Notes: generated by a model from the letters alone, not told the origin. Positions 17,786 through 29,579 are shown, counted from the stretch's first letter. The stretch is DNA of 56,909 bases from Minisyncoccota bacterium (GCA_022841985.1 JALHQL010000001.1:69529-126437), one strand, 5' to 3'. Translations and numbers: made by a program.

Positions 17786-17830
17786 AAAGACCGTGCAGCT
17801 CCTTAGGCTGCCGGTCTTTCTCTTTTTCAC
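17786..17830 (+). terminator. Rho-independent terminator
   Basis: Stem AAAGACCG-(T)-GCAGC / GCTGC-CGGTCTTT with a 7-nt loop and one bulged T, then CTCTTTTT. It serves the small membrane-protein gene. Confidence 0.88.
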
Positions 17831-17877
17831 TGTCTCAAATGAGACCTATAGCGTTGCGACTTTTTTCTATCGTATGT

Positions 17878-19122
17878 TTAATACGACTTCAAGTGCCGCG
17901 CGTCACTGTGCGTGCGAATCTTCTCAAGAGCTTTCGCTTCAATCTGACGGATGCGCTCGCGAGTGACGCCGAACTCCCTTCCCACTTCTTCAAGCGTGTG
18001 GTAGATCCCGTCCATGAGCCCATGACGCATTTCAAGAATTTTGCGCTCTTTCGGCGAGAGATCATTGAGGATGGTGCGCACCTGCTCCGTGAGAATACGC
18101 TCGGAGGACTCTTGCACCGGCGAAGGAATTTTGTCGTCCGGAATGAAATCGCCCAGAGTTGACTTCTCATCGTCATCTGAACCGATCGGATTCTCAAGCG
18201 AGAGCGTGTCCTGATTGATCTTTTCTATTTGATAAATCTTCTCAACTTCAACACCCATCTCGACTGCAATCTCCTCTTCATGCGGATCGCGTCCAAGCAC
18301 CTGTGCGAGACGACGCGATACCTGCTTGTATTTGGCGATAGTCTCTACCATATGCACCGGGATACGGATCGTACGCGACTGGTCGGCAAGCGCACGTGTG
18401 ATCGCCTGACGAATCCACCACGTCGCATAGGTCGAAAACTTAAATCCTTTCTTCCAATCAAATTTGTCTACAGCGCGAAATAGACCAAGATTCCCTTCTT
18501 GAATGAGATCGAGCAACGTGAGGTCCGGTGAACGCCCGACATATTTTTTAGCTATCGAGACCACAAGACGTAGGTTACTGCGTGCAAGAATATTGCGTGC
18601 CTCTGCGTCACTCTTTTCGATACGCTGGGCAAGTTCGCGCTCTTCAGCGGCGGTCAGAAGCGGGTACTGTCCAATCTCGCGAAGATATATCTGGATGGAG
18701 TCATACCCTGTCGAATGTCGGTCTTTGATATTACGCGTTGCGAGATATTCATCGGCGGCATCTTCGAGCATGCCACCCTCAAGCACGTCGACACCAGCAG
18801 TAGCAAATCGTTCATAGAGAGATTCAAGGAAGCTGACATCGTCTTCAACATGCGGAAATGATTTGAGAATTTCGCTGTAAGTGACGTAGCCGCGGTCCTT
18901 ACCCTTCTCGATAAGCTGCTCTGCGGTGAGTACTTTCTGTGATTCTGCCTTCGCCTTCGCTCCCTTTGCTGCAGTGCGTAAAATCTTATTCGTACGCGAA
19001 GAACCGCCGCGATGTGCGGCCATCTTTTTTGCAGACACCGAGCGCTTGCCAGTGCGACTCTTCTTATTGCTTGCAGGCGAGATTTTCTTTGCGCTCTTTT
19101 TCTTTTTGGTGGAAGTCGCCAT
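17878..19122 (-). CDS. rpoD: Primary RNA polymerase sigma factor (sigma-70)
   Basis: 414 aa. An N-terminal Lys-rich extension ([11 protein letters not shown]...) replaces region 1.1. Region 1.2 ([15 protein letters not shown]), region 2 ([30 protein letters not shown], the -10-reading part), region 3 (IPVHMVETI) and region 4 ([24 protein letters not shown], which reads the -35) are all intact. The promoters described in this window, with TTGACA/TATAAT-like hexamers, fit this factor. It is last in the rpoB-rpoC-dnaG-rpoD row, 20 bp after dnaG, but TATCCT lies 7 nt before its ATG, so it may also be transcribed separately. Confidence 0.97.
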   Translation of the reverse strand: MATSTKKKKSAKKISPASNKKSRTGKRSVSAKKMAAHRGGSSRTNKILRTAAKGAKAKAESQKVLTAEQLIEKGKDRGYVTYSEILKSFPHVEDDVSFLESLYERFATAGVDVLEGGMLEDAADEYLATRNIKDRHSTGYDSIQIYLREIGQYPLLTAAEERELAQRIEKSDAEARNILARSNLRLVVSIAKKYVGRSPDLTLLDLIQEGNLGLFRAVDKFDWKKGFKFSTYATWWIRQAITRALADQSRTIRIPVHMVETIAKYKQVSRRLAQVLGRDPHEEEIAVEMGVEVEKIYQIEKINQDTLSLENPIGSDDDEKSTLGDFIPDDKIPSPVQESSERILTEQVRTILNDLSPKERKILEMRHGLMDGIYHTLEEVGREFGVTRERIRQIEAKALEKIRTHSDARHLKSY

Positions 19123-19142
19123 ACTTGATAGGATAAAATAAA

Positions 19143-20831
19143 TTAGTGATTGAACGCTGCTAGGCGTGCGGCGAGTTTTGCGCAGTTCGCTTGTGCGATC
19201 TTGATCGCAGCGGTGTCACCCGAACTTTCGGCTCTACGTAAATTTCTTACTGCTTCTTGATACGCCTCGCGGATAACCGCTTCTTCAAAGGCGTGAAGAA
19301 GCTCGTCTGCTGCCTCCGCCCCGGGGCCCTCACCAAACATCTGCTCTGCATAGAACAGAGCTGATTCCGGTAGGGTTACAAGTGGCAGCTCCTGAGCTTC
19401 AGTAATTCGACAATACTCCGACTTGACGCGCTCCGCAAGAGGTGAATTGGGGTAGGCGTGGAGAACCGCAAAAAGTTGCTCTGAACGGAGTTCTCGAGGA
19501 GAACGCAACGCATCCTTCGGGAATGTCTGATGAGTAGCCCCATTTTCAGTGAACGACTGTTTTGGCAAACGCTTGAGCGACTCGCGAATAGCTTCGCCTG
19601 AAAGGCCTAGAGATCTTGCGGCTGCCTGCACGAAATGCTCACGTTCCATCGGGCTCGGTATCGCTGCAATCAAAGGGAGCACCACACCTTCGGCGGTACG
19701 CAACAGCCGATGTGGATTACTCTCTCGTTGTGCCAATTCTTCGAGAAAGAACTCGACAATCGGCTTTGCCGCAAGAATGCGTTTTGAAAACTCTTGCGGG
19801 TCTTCGCTGATAAGGTCGGCTGGATCCTTCCCCATAGGGAGCTGGGCCGCCTTCACATGCAAACCCATTTGAAGAGCTGTCGCCGCCGATCTCGCTGTCG
19901 CTTTCAATCCGGCTGGATCAGCATCAAGGACAAGCATGAGATTTTCGCTATAGCGCTTCATGAGGCCGAGATGCCGCTCAGAAAGCGCCGTACCTGAGAG
20001 CGCAACTGCATTCTTAAATCCTGACTGATGCGCAAGCAACACATCTATCTGTCCTTCGACAAGCATGGTGTAGCCGCGTGCACGTATCGCATCTTTCGCG
20101 ATATTCATGCCGAACAGGATGTCCGATTTATGGAAAAGATCAGTCTCCGGACTGTTGAGATATTTCGCCAACTCATCGACAGCAAGTGTACGACCCGTAA
20201 ATGCGACAACCCGACCGACCGAATCACGAATCGGAAACATGAGACGATTGCGAAAACGATCATAATAGGTGCCCGGCTTACCGTCGGCTTCCTTGATGAG
20301 TCCAGCCGCAAGAAGTTCTGGAATGGAAAACCCTTCCGCAGTAAGAGCTTCAAGAAGTGTCCGCCACGCATCGGGAGCATAGCCGAGACGCCACACAGAA
20401 ATACTTTCTTTGGTAAGACCGCGCTTTTTTGCATACGTTTCAGCCGCAGTACCTGAAAGATGCGAGACATAGAATTGCTCAGCACGAGCCATCACCGCGC
20501 GCAACCTCTCCTGTTTTGATGCCGCTTCCTTGCTCGCGTCGCCACCCGCATATTCAATCCGTACTCCTGCCTTATCAGCAAGTATTTTCATCGCCCCCTT
20601 AAAATCAACTCCTTCTATTTTTTCGACAAAAGAAAACGCATCCCCTCCAAGTCCGCAGCCGAAGCAATGCCAACTGCCTCGCTCGGGAGAGACATGAAAT
20701 GAGGGTGTCTTCTCTTTATGGAACGGGCAAAGCCCTCGAAGCGACTTCCCTGCTCTTGTGAGCCTTACGTAGGGCGCAAGTGCGTCCTGAATACTCAGCC
20801 GCTCCTTAATCTGCGCGACGGTGTCGGTCAT
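19143..20831 (-). CDS. dnaG: DNA primase
   Basis: 562 aa. The N-terminal CHC2 zinc finger ([12 protein letters not shown]...CFGCG) binds DNA. The catalytic core follows, with [14 protein letters not shown] and the TOPRIM acid motif [12 protein letters not shown]. The C-terminal helicase-binding part is short. The dnaG-rpoD pair is the conserved half of the macromolecular synthesis operon. TAGACT ends 6 nt before the ATG with no SD, as for a leaderless start, although rpoC ends only 29 bp upstream. Confidence 0.97.
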   Translation of the reverse strand: MTDTVAQIKERLSIQDALAPYVRLTRAGKSLRGLCPFHKEKTPSFHVSPERGSWHCFGCGLGGDAFSFVEKIEGVDFKGAMKILADKAGVRIEYAGGDASKEAASKQERLRAVMARAEQFYVSHLSGTAAETYAKKRGLTKESISVWRLGYAPDAWRTLLEALTAEGFSIPELLAAGLIKEADGKPGTYYDRFRNRLMFPIRDSVGRVVAFTGRTLAVDELAKYLNSPETDLFHKSDILFGMNIAKDAIRARGYTMLVEGQIDVLLAHQSGFKNAVALSGTALSERHLGLMKRYSENLMLVLDADPAGLKATARSAATALQMGLHVKAAQLPMGKDPADLISEDPQEFSKRILAAKPIVEFFLEELAQRESNPHRLLRTAEGVVLPLIAAIPSPMEREHFVQAAARSLGLSGEAIRESLKRLPKQSFTENGATHQTFPKDALRSPRELRSEQLFAVLHAYPNSPLAERVKSEYCRITEAQELPLVTLPESALFYAEQMFGEGPGAEAADELLHAFEEAVIREAYQEAVRNLRRAESSGDTAAIKIAQANCAKLAARLAAFNH

Positions 20832-20860
20832 ACGGTCAGTCTACCGCACCCAATAAGGTA

Positions 20861-23800
20861 TCAACGAGGAGTGCGTGGAGCGAAACTTGTCGTTCGCGTT
20901 GTCGAAGGTGCTGGCGTTGAAGCTGTGCGGTCAGACTGAAGTTTCGCGATATGCACATGTTTCTTGCTGCCTACGAAACCAGTGCCGGACGGAATAAGTC
21001 GGCCAAGAATCACGTTCTCCTTAAGGCCACGGAGGCGGTCCACCGAGCCGCGAAGCGCTGCATTGATGAGAATCTTTGTAGTCTGCTCAAAGGATGCCGC
21101 CGAGAGGAATGAGCGACGAGAAAGTGCGCTTTCTTTGATACCAAGCACTATTTCGCGTGCTTGCGGCAAGAGTTTGCCGGCTTCTTTCATCTCTGCAATC
21201 GCTTTGACAATTTCCCAATCTTCGACAATGTCGCCGACTGAGTAATCTGTGTCGCCCGCTTCGGTAATTTTCACCCGCGAGAACATTTGCTTCACGACAA
21301 CCTCAAGATGTTTGCGGGATACTGGCGCGCCTTGAAGTTCATAGATCTTCGATGCTTCAGTAATAATATACTCCTGCACCATTGCGCGGTCCGCAAACTC
21401 AAAAAGTTCATCGAGATCTGCAGAACCATCGGTGAGGATTTGTCCCTTCACGACTGTATCACCCTCTTTTACCAAAGGAACGCGCGGATACGGCGCAAGG
21501 TATTCGTATGCTGATCCATCTTTCTTCCCTTGTCCTGCTACCGACGCAACAACTATAACTTTCTCACGACCTTCATCTTTTATTTCCGTGACAAGACCGT
21601 CGGACTTCGAAATAACAGCTGGATTTTTCGGCGAACGCTTTTCGAAGACTTCTTCAACGCGCGGGAGACCACTCGTGATGTCGCCCCCAACCGATGCGAC
21701 TCCTCCGGCGTGGAAGGTGCGCATCGTGAGTTGTGTACCAGGTTCGCCAATAGCTTGTGCCGCAACCGTGCCGACTGCTTCGCCCATATCGACGAGATCT
21801 TGGGTCGTAAGATCCATACCGTAACAGGTCTGGCAAACGCCATAACGTGTCTCGCATGACATAGGCGATCGCGATACGATTGTTTCGACTGTCGAAGCAT
21901 TGAGGACTTCGGCATCTTTGGTAGAAAGATAATGTCCCTTCTTGAACAGTACTGTGCCGTCCTTATCTTTTGCATCTTCAGCGAGCACACGACCACGAAG
22001 AGCTTCCGCATAATTCGTCTGGATGCCGGAAGCACTCACGCGATTGATCTTCACGCCGCGGCTCGTACCGCAATCTTTTTCAGTAACAATAGAGTCCTGA
22101 GCAACGTCGAAAAGACGGCGTGTGAGATACCCGGCTTTTGCGGTACCAAGCGCCGTATCGGTGAGACCTTTGCGCGCGCCGTGGGTAGACATGAAATACT
22201 CAATCGGATTCAATCCCTCGATCATCGAGGAAATGATTGGGACTTCAATCGTTACGCCGGCCGTATTTTGGATGAGGCCCTTCATACCTGCCATTTGGGT
22301 CAAGTTACCAAGCGTGCCTCGAGCGCCTGAACGTACCATGTCAGCGACGGAACCCATCGGATTGAGTTCAAGAGCGATCTGCTCTTCGACTGCCTGCTTC
22401 GTACCCTGCCAGATCTCGATAGCCATGCGACGTTTCTCTTCTGCAGCGAGCAATCCGTTTCGATAATCGTCTTCGATCTTCGCAACTTTGGCGGCTGCTT
22501 CAGCGACAATGCGTGATTTCTCTTTCGGCACGGAAACATCATTGATCGCCCACGAAATGCCAGAGCGCGTTGCATAATCAAAACCGAAACGCTTCACCTT
22601 GTTCACAATGTTCGGCACTGCGTCGAGACCGTACCGTGCGATACAGTCGGTGACAATACGCGCGAGCACTTTCTTTGTGATGGTTTCATTGACAAACGGG
22701 TAATCGGCGGGCAGCACCGTATTGAAGAGAAGCCGACCGACAGTCGTTTCGAACGTATGCCCGTCAAACGCTCCATACTTTTCTTTCCCAGTGACCGGTA
22801 ACACATTAATCTTCGCGCGAAGATCGATCGCGCCGTATTCGGAGGCAAGGATTGCTGCGTTCGGCGAAGCAAAATATTCGCCCTCGCCCTTTACTTTTTC
22901 GACGGCTTTCGTGAGCCAATAGACGCCGAGAATAATATCGAGCGGCTTGCCAGTAAGCACAATCATTTCTCCCGAACCTGGCTTCAAAATATTCTTGTTG
23001 GCGCTCATAATGTTAGCCGCTTCCCACTGTGCTTCTTCTGAGAGCGGCACGTGTACCGCCATCTGGTCGCCGTCGAAGTCCGCATTGAATGCGTTACAGA
23101 CAAGCGGGTGCAGCTGGATAGCGTCACCTTCAATAAGACGCGGACGGAATGCCTGAATACCCTGGCGGTGGAGAGTCGGGGCGCGATTGAGGAGTACATA
23201 TTTACCCTTAATAGCTTCTTCAAGAAGCTCCCATACTTCAGCGACACCGTCTTCAATGAGACGCCCTGCGCCACGGATGTTGAATGCGAGTTCGCGTTCA
23301 AGAAGTCCTGCAATGACGAACGGGCGGAAGAGTTCGAGCGCCATATGTTTCGGAAGACCGCATTCATCGAGCTCAAGATCGGGACCGACGACGATGACCG
23401 AACGACCAGAATAATCAACTCGTTTGCCGAGCAGGTTCTGGCGGAAATAGCCCTGCTTACCCTTGAGATAATCGGCAAGCGATTTAAGCGGACGGCGTTG
23501 CGCCATCGTCATAGCTCCTGCAGCGGCGCCGCTCTTCCTGATGGAATTATCGAGAAGCGCGTCAACTGCTTCCTGCAAAATGCGCTTCTCATTGCGCAAA
23601 ATGACTTCCGGCGCATGGATGTCGATGAGTTTTTTGAGTCGGTTATTGCGATTGATAACTCGACGATACAAGTCGTTTACGTCAGAAGTCGCGTGACGAC
23701 CGCCTTCAAGTGCGACCATCGGGCGAAGTGCTGGCGGAATGACTGGAATGCGCGTAAGGAAGAGCCACTCAGGACGAGTGCCTGAAGCGATGAGACCGGC

Positions 23801-24583
23801 GATAAGTGAGAGACGTTTCGCGAGCTTCTCGCGTTCAGCAGCACCAGAAGCCTCGTACTTCGCAGCGAGCGTTTTCTCGAGATCCTTGAGATTAAGTTTA
23901 CAGAAAATATCATAAATTGCCTCGGCACCAATGCGTGCTTCGAAAAGGCCTCCGTACTTCACCGAGAAGCGGTGATATTCGAGCTCGTCAAGCACCTTGC
24001 CGACCACGATGCCGTCAATTTCAGCTTTCGTGAGTGTCATCTTCTCCTTAAGAGCATCGCGTTCCTTATCACTTCCAAGCGATTTGTATTTTGACTTATA
24101 CTCGCTCTCAAGATCAGCAAGAAGACGTTTCTTTTCTTCATCGACAATTTTGGTAATTATGTAGCCAGCAAAATAGACGACTTTCTCGATATCCGTTGCA
24201 GAAGCGCCGAGAAGGAGTGCCATGCGGGAAGGAACGCTACGCAGAAACCAGATGTGCGCGACCGGCGTGCACAGTTCAATGTGGCCCATGCGCTCTCTGC
24301 GCACGACTGAACGCGTAATCTCAACTCCGCATTTATCGCAGACGATACCCTTATAGCGGATACCTTTATATTTGCCGCAATAGCACTCGTAGTCCTTTTC
24401 CGGACCGAAGATTTTCTCGTCGAAAAGCCCGTGTTTTTCGCTTCTCTGGGTGCGATAATTGATCGTCTCAGGCTTCGTTACTTCGCCTGAGGACCACGCA
24501 AGAATGCGTTCTGGCGAGGCGAGTGCGAGACGCAATCCGTTCCAGGTGTCGCGTGGCGGAAGTCTGCGGGGAGTGAATGCCAT
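20861..24583 (-). CDS. rpoC: RNA polymerase beta' subunit
   Basis: 1240 aa. The N-terminal zinc site is CYCGKY...CDKCG, the catalytic Mg-binding loop is [12 protein letters not shown], and a second zinc site ([13 protein letters not shown]) lies in the later part. The bridge-helix/trigger-loop region includes [15 protein letters not shown]. The protein ends in a Ser/Thr/Pro/Arg tail. It follows rpoB by 25 bp and has no SD. Confidence 0.98.
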   Translation of the reverse strand: MAFTPRRLPPRDTWNGLRLALASPERILAWSSGEVTKPETINYRTQRSEKHGLFDEKIFGPEKDYECYCGKYKGIRYKGIVCDKCGVEITRSVVRRERMGHIELCTPVAHIWFLRSVPSRMALLLGASATDIEKVVYFAGYIITKIVDEEKKRLLADLESEYKSKYKSLGSDKERDALKEKMTLTKAEIDGIVVGKVLDELEYHRFSVKYGGLFEARIGAEAIYDIFCKLNLKDLEKTLAAKYEASGAAEREKLAKRLSLIAGLIASGTRPEWLFLTRIPVIPPALRPMVALEGGRHATSDVNDLYRRVINRNNRLKKLIDIHAPEVILRNEKRILQEAVDALLDNSIRKSGAAAGAMTMAQRRPLKSLADYLKGKQGYFRQNLLGKRVDYSGRSVIVVGPDLELDECGLPKHMALELFRPFVIAGLLERELAFNIRGAGRLIEDGVAEVWELLEEAIKGKYVLLNRAPTLHRQGIQAFRPRLIEGDAIQLHPLVCNAFNADFDGDQMAVHVPLSEEAQWEAANIMSANKNILKPGSGEMIVLTGKPLDIILGVYWLTKAVEKVKGEGEYFASPNAAILASEYGAIDLRAKINVLPVTGKEKYGAFDGHTFETTVGRLLFNTVLPADYPFVNETITKKVLARIVTDCIARYGLDAVPNIVNKVKRFGFDYATRSGISWAINDVSVPKEKSRIVAEAAAKVAKIEDDYRNGLLAAEEKRRMAIEIWQGTKQAVEEQIALELNPMGSVADMVRSGARGTLGNLTQMAGMKGLIQNTAGVTIEVPIISSMIEGLNPIEYFMSTHGARKGLTDTALGTAKAGYLTRRLFDVAQDSIVTEKDCGTSRGVKINRVSASGIQTNYAEALRGRVLAEDAKDKDGTVLFKKGHYLSTKDAEVLNASTVETIVSRSPMSCETRYGVCQTCYGMDLTTQDLVDMGEAVGTVAAQAIGEPGTQLTMRTFHAGGVASVGGDITSGLPRVEEVFEKRSPKNPAVISKSDGLVTEIKDEGREKVIVVASVAGQGKKDGSAYEYLAPYPRVPLVKEGDTVVKGQILTDGSADLDELFEFADRAMVQEYIITEASKIYELQGAPVSRKHLEVVVKQMFSRVKITEAGDTDYSVGDIVEDWEIVKAIAEMKEAGKLLPQAREIVLGIKESALSRRSFLSAASFEQTTKILINAALRGSVDRLRGLKENVILGRLIPSGTGFVGSKKHVHIAKLQSDRTASTPAPSTTRTTSFAPRTPR

Positions 24584-24608
24584 AAGTGGTTTAAGAAAAT
24601 TAATAAAG

Positions 24609-27600
24609 TTACGCCTCTGGTTCCGGCGGCAAATTCAAAGGCTCGATATCGAGCGCAAGACCGCGGATCTGATTGGTAAGCACGGCGAATGATGCTGGCG
24701 TACCAGAATGACTGATTGCCTCACCCTTCACGATTGCATCGAATGCCGCCGAGCGGCCCTGAATATCATCTGACTTGATAGTGAGCATTTCGCGGAGCGT
24801 ATAGGCAGCACCGTAACCAAGAAGTGCCCATACTTCCATTTCGCCGAAACGCTGACCGCCGTTCTGCGCTTTGCCGCCCAAAGGTTGCTGAGTGATGAGA
24901 CTGTAGGGACCAATCGAGCGCATGTGGATCTTGTCTTCCACCATGTGATGTAATTTGAGGATATACATATACCCAACTGCGATTGTCTGTGCAAAAGCAT
25001 CTCCCGTACGACCATCGTAGAGCTGCATTTTCCCATCCGAAGAAAAACCGGCAGCGGCAAGTTCACTGCGAATTTCGTCCGGAGTTGCTCCCGAGAACGG
25101 TGGGATAACTGCTTGATAACCGAGTGTATGTGCCGCAAGTCCGAGATGCATCTCGAGAATCTGTCCGAGATTCATACGAGATGGAACGCCAAGCGGCGTA
25201 AGGATGAGATCGATTGGATTTCCGTCTTTGTCATAGGGCATATCGGCAACCGGCAAAATACGACTGATGACACCTTTGTTGCCGTGACGGCCAGAAAGCT
25301 TGTCGCCGACCGAGACGTTACGCACCTGTGCGACCGTAACAACAATTTTCTTGAAGATACCGCTTTCGAGCTGGTCGCCCTTCTCGCGCGAGAAAATGCG
25401 AACACCGATGACGCGACCTTTCTTGCCGCCCTCCATACGAAGCGACGTGTCCTTCACATCTTTTGCCTTATCGCCAAAGATACTGCGCAAGAGACGCTCT
25501 TCTGGCGTGAGCTGCGTCTCCCCTTTTGGAGTTACTTTGCCCACAAGGATATCGCCCGGACGCACCTCTGCACCAATACGGATGACTCCCTCTTCATCGA
25601 GATTCTTGAGGCGCATTTCGCCAACATTTGGAATATCGTGCGTTGTCGTCTCGGGACCAAGTTTTGTATCGCGAACCACACAATCAAAATCTTCAATATG
25701 AACCGTCGTAAATTTAGCCTCTTGCACCAATCTTTCCGAGATGATAATAGCGTCTTCGTAGTTGGCTCCATTCCAGCTCATGAATGCGATACGCACGTTC
25801 TGTCCGAGAGCAAGCTGTCCCTGATCGGTAGAAGAGTTGTCCGCGAGAACATCACCCTTCTTGACTTTGTCGCCGAGCGCGACCGATGGGCGATGCATAA
25901 ATGCAGAATTTTGGTTCGTTTGAGTGAGGCCTTGAAGACGGTACTCTTTCGATGCTCCCTCCGAATTCTTTAGAGTAATTTTTCGTGCATCGACATGCAC
26001 AACCTCTCCAGATTCTTGCGCGAGTACGAGACGACCAGTGTTCTTTGCGGCATGACCCTCAATGCCAGTCGCAACGAGCGGAACCTCTGGGATAAGAACC
26101 GGGGTTGCTTGTTTCTGCATGTTTGAACCCATCAACGCTCGGTTTGCATCATCATGATCGACGAATGGGATCATCGATGTCGCGATAGAGAACATCTGAA
26201 ACGTTGAAGCGTCCATGAGAGTAATGTCCTCACGCGGAACGAGAACTGGTTCGCCTTTGTGACGAGCTTCGACAACGTCCGTACTGATATGGTCGTTCTC
26301 GTCGAGCTTGGTCGCACCATGCGCTACTACCTCGTTCTCTTCATCAAGCGCATTCATGTACACAACCTCCTTGGTCACTTTTCCGTTCTTCACCCGAGCA
26401 TACGGGGTCTCGATGACACCAAGGTCATTGGTGCGTGCATGAGTTGCCATATGCAAGATAAGCCCGATGTTCTGACCTTCTGGCGTATGGATTGGACACA
26501 AACGTCCGTAATGGGAAGGGTGCACGTCACGCACTTCGAAACCAGCACGCTCTCGGGTAAGACCGCCGGGACCGAGTGCCGAGAGTGTGCGCATGTTCTC
26601 AAGCTCAGCAAGAATATTCTGCTGATCCATAAACTGCGAAAGCTGGTTGGCGGTGAAGAATTCGTGCACTGAGGCGTGGAAAGGGCGTGGGTTCACGAGC
26701 GCCATAGGAAGGGTTGTTTCGGTAGGTGTCGTCGACATACGATCCTGAATATTGCGTTTCATACGACTCATGCCAACACGCATACGAGCTTGCAAAAGTT
26801 CGCCAACGAAACGGACTCGACGGAAGCCGAGATGATCAATGTCGTCAGAATGAGCGGACGGATCGGCATTCAACTTCGTAATTTCTGAAATGATGCGGAC
26901 AAAATCCGAGAGCGTGAGCGTACGCTTTTCAAGAGACTTTTCTGTCATGGGGAGATCGAAACGTGCATTCAAGCGGTGACGACCGACTTTCCCGAGGTCG
27001 TAGCGCTCAGCTGAGAAGAGCGATTGTACAAAATTCTTTGCATTCTCAGGAGTTGCGAGATCTCCGTCGCGCATACGGCGATGTATCTCGATATACGATT
27101 CTTCGACTGACTTTGCTTCGTCATGTGCGATTGTCGCTTCTATCGCAGCTTTTGCAAGAGGGTCTTTCGCGAAATGTTTGAGCGTAGCTTCACCAACTCC
27201 GCCACCAAAGACCGTGAGGAGTTGTGTAATAGGAAACTTGCGCTTCCGATCAATCTTCACGAAGATTGCCCCATCTGCCTCTGAATCGATTTCAATCCAT
27301 ACTCCACGGAGCGGGATGATTTTTGCACCAAAGTATGGCTTCCCGCGGATAAGATCCGAAACGAAAAATGCTCCGAACGAGCGAGCGAGCTGCGGTACAA
27401 TAGCGCGCTCAACACCGGACACGATAAAAGAGCCGTGTGGCGTCATAATCGGCATGTCCGTGAGGAAAATCTCTTGCGATTTTTCAGAACCAAGCGTCTT
27501 ATTGGTAAGCTTCACGGAAACACGCACTCCTGCCTCATAAGTGCGCATATTTTCGCGTGCAAATTCTTCGTCGTACTTCGGTTCCCCGATCTCAAAACTT

Positions 27601-27785
27601 TCAAACTCAAGCTCGAACTTCTTGCCCGAATAGTCGGTAATCGGTGAGAATTCTTTAAAAAGTTCCTTTAGACCGTCCGTGAGGAGCCAGTCGAACGAAC
27701 CGCGCTGATGCCCAACAAGGTCTGGAAATGCTACCCGTGGCGCCCGATATGCACCGAAAGTTTTCTGGACGATTTTCTTTTGCAT
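24609..27785 (-). CDS. rpoB: RNA polymerase beta subunit
   Basis: 1058 aa. Recognisable segments are the rifampicin-pocket region (FMDQQNILAELENMRTLSALGPGGLTRERAG), HPSHYGRLCPIHTPEGQNIGL, and the C-terminal KLSGRHGNKGVISRI. At the segment equivalent to the E. coli rifampicin region, the usual NPLSEITHKRR/SALGPGG pattern reads NILAELENMRTLSALGPGG, a divergent pocket. It is the first gene of the rpoB-rpoC row, with a leader of about 140 nt. Confidence 0.98.
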   Translation of the reverse strand: MQKKIVQKTFGAYRAPRVAFPDLVGHQRGSFDWLLTDGLKELFKEFSPITDYSGKKFELEFESFEIGEPKYDEEFARENMRTYEAGVRVSVKLTNKTLGSEKSQEIFLTDMPIMTPHGSFIVSGVERAIVPQLARSFGAFFVSDLIRGKPYFGAKIIPLRGVWIEIDSEADGAIFVKIDRKRKFPITQLLTVFGGGVGEATLKHFAKDPLAKAAIEATIAHDEAKSVEESYIEIHRRMRDGDLATPENAKNFVQSLFSAERYDLGKVGRHRLNARFDLPMTEKSLEKRTLTLSDFVRIISEITKLNADPSAHSDDIDHLGFRRVRFVGELLQARMRVGMSRMKRNIQDRMSTTPTETTLPMALVNPRPFHASVHEFFTANQLSQFMDQQNILAELENMRTLSALGPGGLTRERAGFEVRDVHPSHYGRLCPIHTPEGQNIGLILHMATHARTNDLGVIETPYARVKNGKVTKEVVYMNALDEENEVVAHGATKLDENDHISTDVVEARHKGEPVLVPREDITLMDASTFQMFSIATSMIPFVDHDDANRALMGSNMQKQATPVLIPEVPLVATGIEGHAAKNTGRLVLAQESGEVVHVDARKITLKNSEGASKEYRLQGLTQTNQNSAFMHRPSVALGDKVKKGDVLADNSSTDQGQLALGQNVRIAFMSWNGANYEDAIIISERLVQEAKFTTVHIEDFDCVVRDTKLGPETTTHDIPNVGEMRLKNLDEEGVIRIGAEVRPGDILVGKVTPKGETQLTPEERLLRSIFGDKAKDVKDTSLRMEGGKKGRVIGVRIFSREKGDQLESGIFKKIVVTVAQVRNVSVGDKLSGRHGNKGVISRILPVADMPYDKDGNPIDLILTPLGVPSRMNLGQILEMHLGLAAHTLGYQAVIPPFSGATPDEIRSELAAAGFSSDGKMQLYDGRTGDAFAQTIAVGYMYILKLHHMVEDKIHMRSIGPYSLITQQPLGGKAQNGGQRFGEMEVWALLGYGAAYTLREMLTIKSDDIQGRSAAFDAIVKGEAISHSGTPASFAVLTNQIRGLALDIEPLNLPPEPEA

Positions 27786-27928
27786 GAAGCGTAACGTGAA
27801 GGGGTGAGTAATCTTTCTCTAAATATATAAATGCGAACGCACGGAAATAAATCCGCTTTCGCTTATGCGTTTCTTCGGTTCCTATATGAATCTCCGCCCT
27901 CCGTTACTCATTCGTATCTAAGGTCTTT

Positions 27929-27957
27929 ACTGTATCAGTCCTCCCATATTTATGCAA
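27929..27957 (-). promoter_or_regulatory. Likely rpoBC promoter
   Basis: On the minus strand: TTGCAT, 17-nt spacer, TACAGT. It lies about 145 nt before the rpoB ATG, in the 195-bp gap after trmD. The long leader shows no SD near the start. Confidence 0.5.
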
Positions 27958-27980
27958 GCAAATCCTGTGGGGATAAAGAA

Positions 27981-28637
27981 TTATTGCTTCTTACGCCATG
28001 CATCGATATTCGCATGATGTCCGGTTTGGAGAACTTTGGGAACTCGATAATTCTTCTTTTTATATGAAATCGTTTCCGGCCGAGTATAGACTGCGCGTGA
28101 GGCAATACGACGTTCTTCGACTGACGTGTCTTTGCCAAGGACGCCTGGGATGCGGCGCGTAACCGCATCGACGACAGCGAGTGCCGGGACCTCCCCACCG
28201 GTGTAGACCGCCTCGCCGACCGCAAACTCTTTTACTGTCGCCAGTGTCTTAAGCATTTTCTTCGCGCGCTCATCGATACCTTCATATCGACCGCATACAA
28301 GCACGACGTCGTCATATTTCATGAGCGTGTCAGCATCTTTGTTCGTAAATTGCTTGCCGCTTGGCGAGAACCAAATGATGACGCAGCGGCGCTCCGCGCC
28401 GCTGCGAATTTTAAGAGCCTTCTCCACCGCCTTCACAACTGGTAGGGCAGTCATCACCATACCGGGACCGCCGCCATAAGGACGTTCATCTACCTTGCCC
28501 CATTTATTTTCTACGAAATCGCGAGGACTCTGATAACTCACCGAAATCTTTTTCTCCTTTCGCGCACGACCGATGATCGATGCCGAGAGATAGGCATCGC
28601 AGGCTTCTCTAAACAACGTAATAAGATGAAATTTCAC
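27981..28637 (-). CDS. trmD: tRNA (guanine37-N1)-methyltransferase
   Basis: SPOUT-fold enzyme that makes m1G37 and so prevents +1 frameshifts. It shows the N-terminal MKFHLITLF, YGGGPGMVM, the knot motifs VCGRYEGIDERAKKML and VGEAVYTGGEVPALAVVDAV, and a C-terminal YTRPETI...KVLQTGHHANIDAWR. The length of 218 aa is slightly short for the family. It follows the KH protein by 2 bp. Confidence 0.97.
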   Translation of the reverse strand: MKFHLITLFREACDAYLSASIIGRARKEKKISVSYQSPRDFVENKWGKVDERPYGGGPGMVMTALPVVKAVEKALKIRSGAERRCVIIWFSPSGKQFTNKDADTLMKYDDVVLVCGRYEGIDERAKKMLKTLATVKEFAVGEAVYTGGEVPALAVVDAVTRRIPGVLGKDTSVEERRIASRAVYTRPETISYKKKNYRVPKVLQTGHHANIDAWRKKQ

Positions 28638-28639
28638 TT

Positions 28640-28957
28640 CTATAATTCCTCAACGACCTGCTCAACCGTCTTTGATTCCTGTCCTTCTCCAGAAATCGGT
28701 AATCGCTTGCCTCCGACCGGTTCATTGATCTTGAGATTGACACGTGCATTCCCTTTCATACCAACGACACGCAATAGGATGCGCAAAGCCTCAGCAGTCT
28801 TTCCACTCTTACCAATAATCTTACCCATATCCTCGGGATGAACCGTAAGCGTGAGCAATACCCCCATTTGGTCTATCGTGCGTGTAGTCTCGACCAGCTC
28901 TGGATGGTCGGCCAGTGCCTTTACCGCGTATTCGAGAAATGCCTGATCTAGTTCCAT
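28640..28957 (-). CDS. khpA: KH-domain RNA-binding protein (KhpA/YlqC family)
   Basis: 105 aa. One KH domain contains the GxxG loop in MGKIIGKSGKTAEALRILL, which binds single-stranded RNA. It lies between rpsP and trmD, its usual place in many bacteria, except that rimM, normally in this cluster, is absent. It has an Asp/Glu-rich N-terminal segment and a short acidic C-terminal tail. Confidence 0.93.
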   Translation of the reverse strand: MELDQAFLEYAVKALADHPELVETTRTIDQMGVLLTLTVHPEDMGKIIGKSGKTAEALRILLRVVGMKGNARVNLKINEPVGGKRLPISGEGQESKTVEQVVEEL

Positions 28958-28999
28958 GATGGGGATATTGGTGTATGTCCGCCACTGGCGGATAGTGAG

Positions 29000-29401
29000 T
29001 TAGGCTACAGGAACCTCTTCTGCTGCTGGTACTGCTTCTGCGACAACCTCTGTTTCTGCCGCCTTTGCTACCTTCATCTCCTCAACCGCTGCCGCTGCTT
29101 CTGCAGCTATTGCCTCCTCACTCTTTTGTGGAGTCTTCTTCGGAAGCACATTCACTTTCTTGCCTGTGATGACTCCCTTATTGATAAGAAGGTTGCGGAT
29201 GGAATCTGTCGGCTGGGCGCCTTTCGCAATCCAATCCTTCACACGAGAATCATCCAGAGTCAATTCCTTGCTGCGCGGATTATAGGTGCCGAGCAGCTCA
29301 ACAATATTGCCTGCCTTTGCCGCACGCTCTTTCTCCAATACGACAATACGAAACGCCGGAGCATTAGTCCGGCCGATGCGCTGAAATCGAATCATCAACA
29401 T
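29000..29401 (-). CDS. rpsP: 30S ribosomal protein bS16
   Basis: 133 aa. The conserved core MIRFQRIGRTNAPAFRIVV...LLGTYNPRSKEL...DRVKDWIAKGAQPTDSIRNLL covers about residues 3-80. An Ala/Glu/Val-rich tail of roughly 45 residues follows, not found in E. coli S16 and likely disordered. The frame extends 20 codons upstream, but the homology begins at MLMIRFQRIG. It is first in the rpsP-khpA-trmD cluster. Confidence 0.96.
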   Translation of the reverse strand: MLMIRFQRIGRTNAPAFRIVVLEKERAAKAGNIVELLGTYNPRSKELTLDDSRVKDWIAKGAQPTDSIRNLLINKGVITGKKVNVLPKKTPQKSEEAIAAEAAAAVEEMKVAKAAETEVVAEAVPAAEEVPVA

Positions 29402-29579
29402 AGTAGGGGCACAGTACCAGAATCGGCCGAAAATCGCAACCGCGACCGCACGCGACTCCATCTTCGAAAACTCAATATAAGCGCTCGTTCAGAGAAGTCG
29501 AGTGACTGAAAACACTCATTCGTATTTCCTCACTTTGCACCTGTAGCAGAAGCTCCATAATATTGCTAGAGTACAAGAA

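Noticed and set aside
17773-18162. 129-aa frame after the second AAAGGAGGCCT
   Set aside because: It would translate through a rho-independent terminator and the antisense of rpoD. The start would be a non-ATG codon, and no promoter is evident.
23051-23785. 244-aa open frame antisense to rpoC
   Set aside because: Lies wholly inside rpoC, has no SD or leaderless -10 box and no recognisable domain. It is an open frame produced by the codon use of the sense gene.
25113-25973. 286-aa open frame antisense to rpoB
   Set aside because: Long, but entirely opposite a highly conserved gene. Composition (Cys, His, Asn-rich) is typical of shadow frames.
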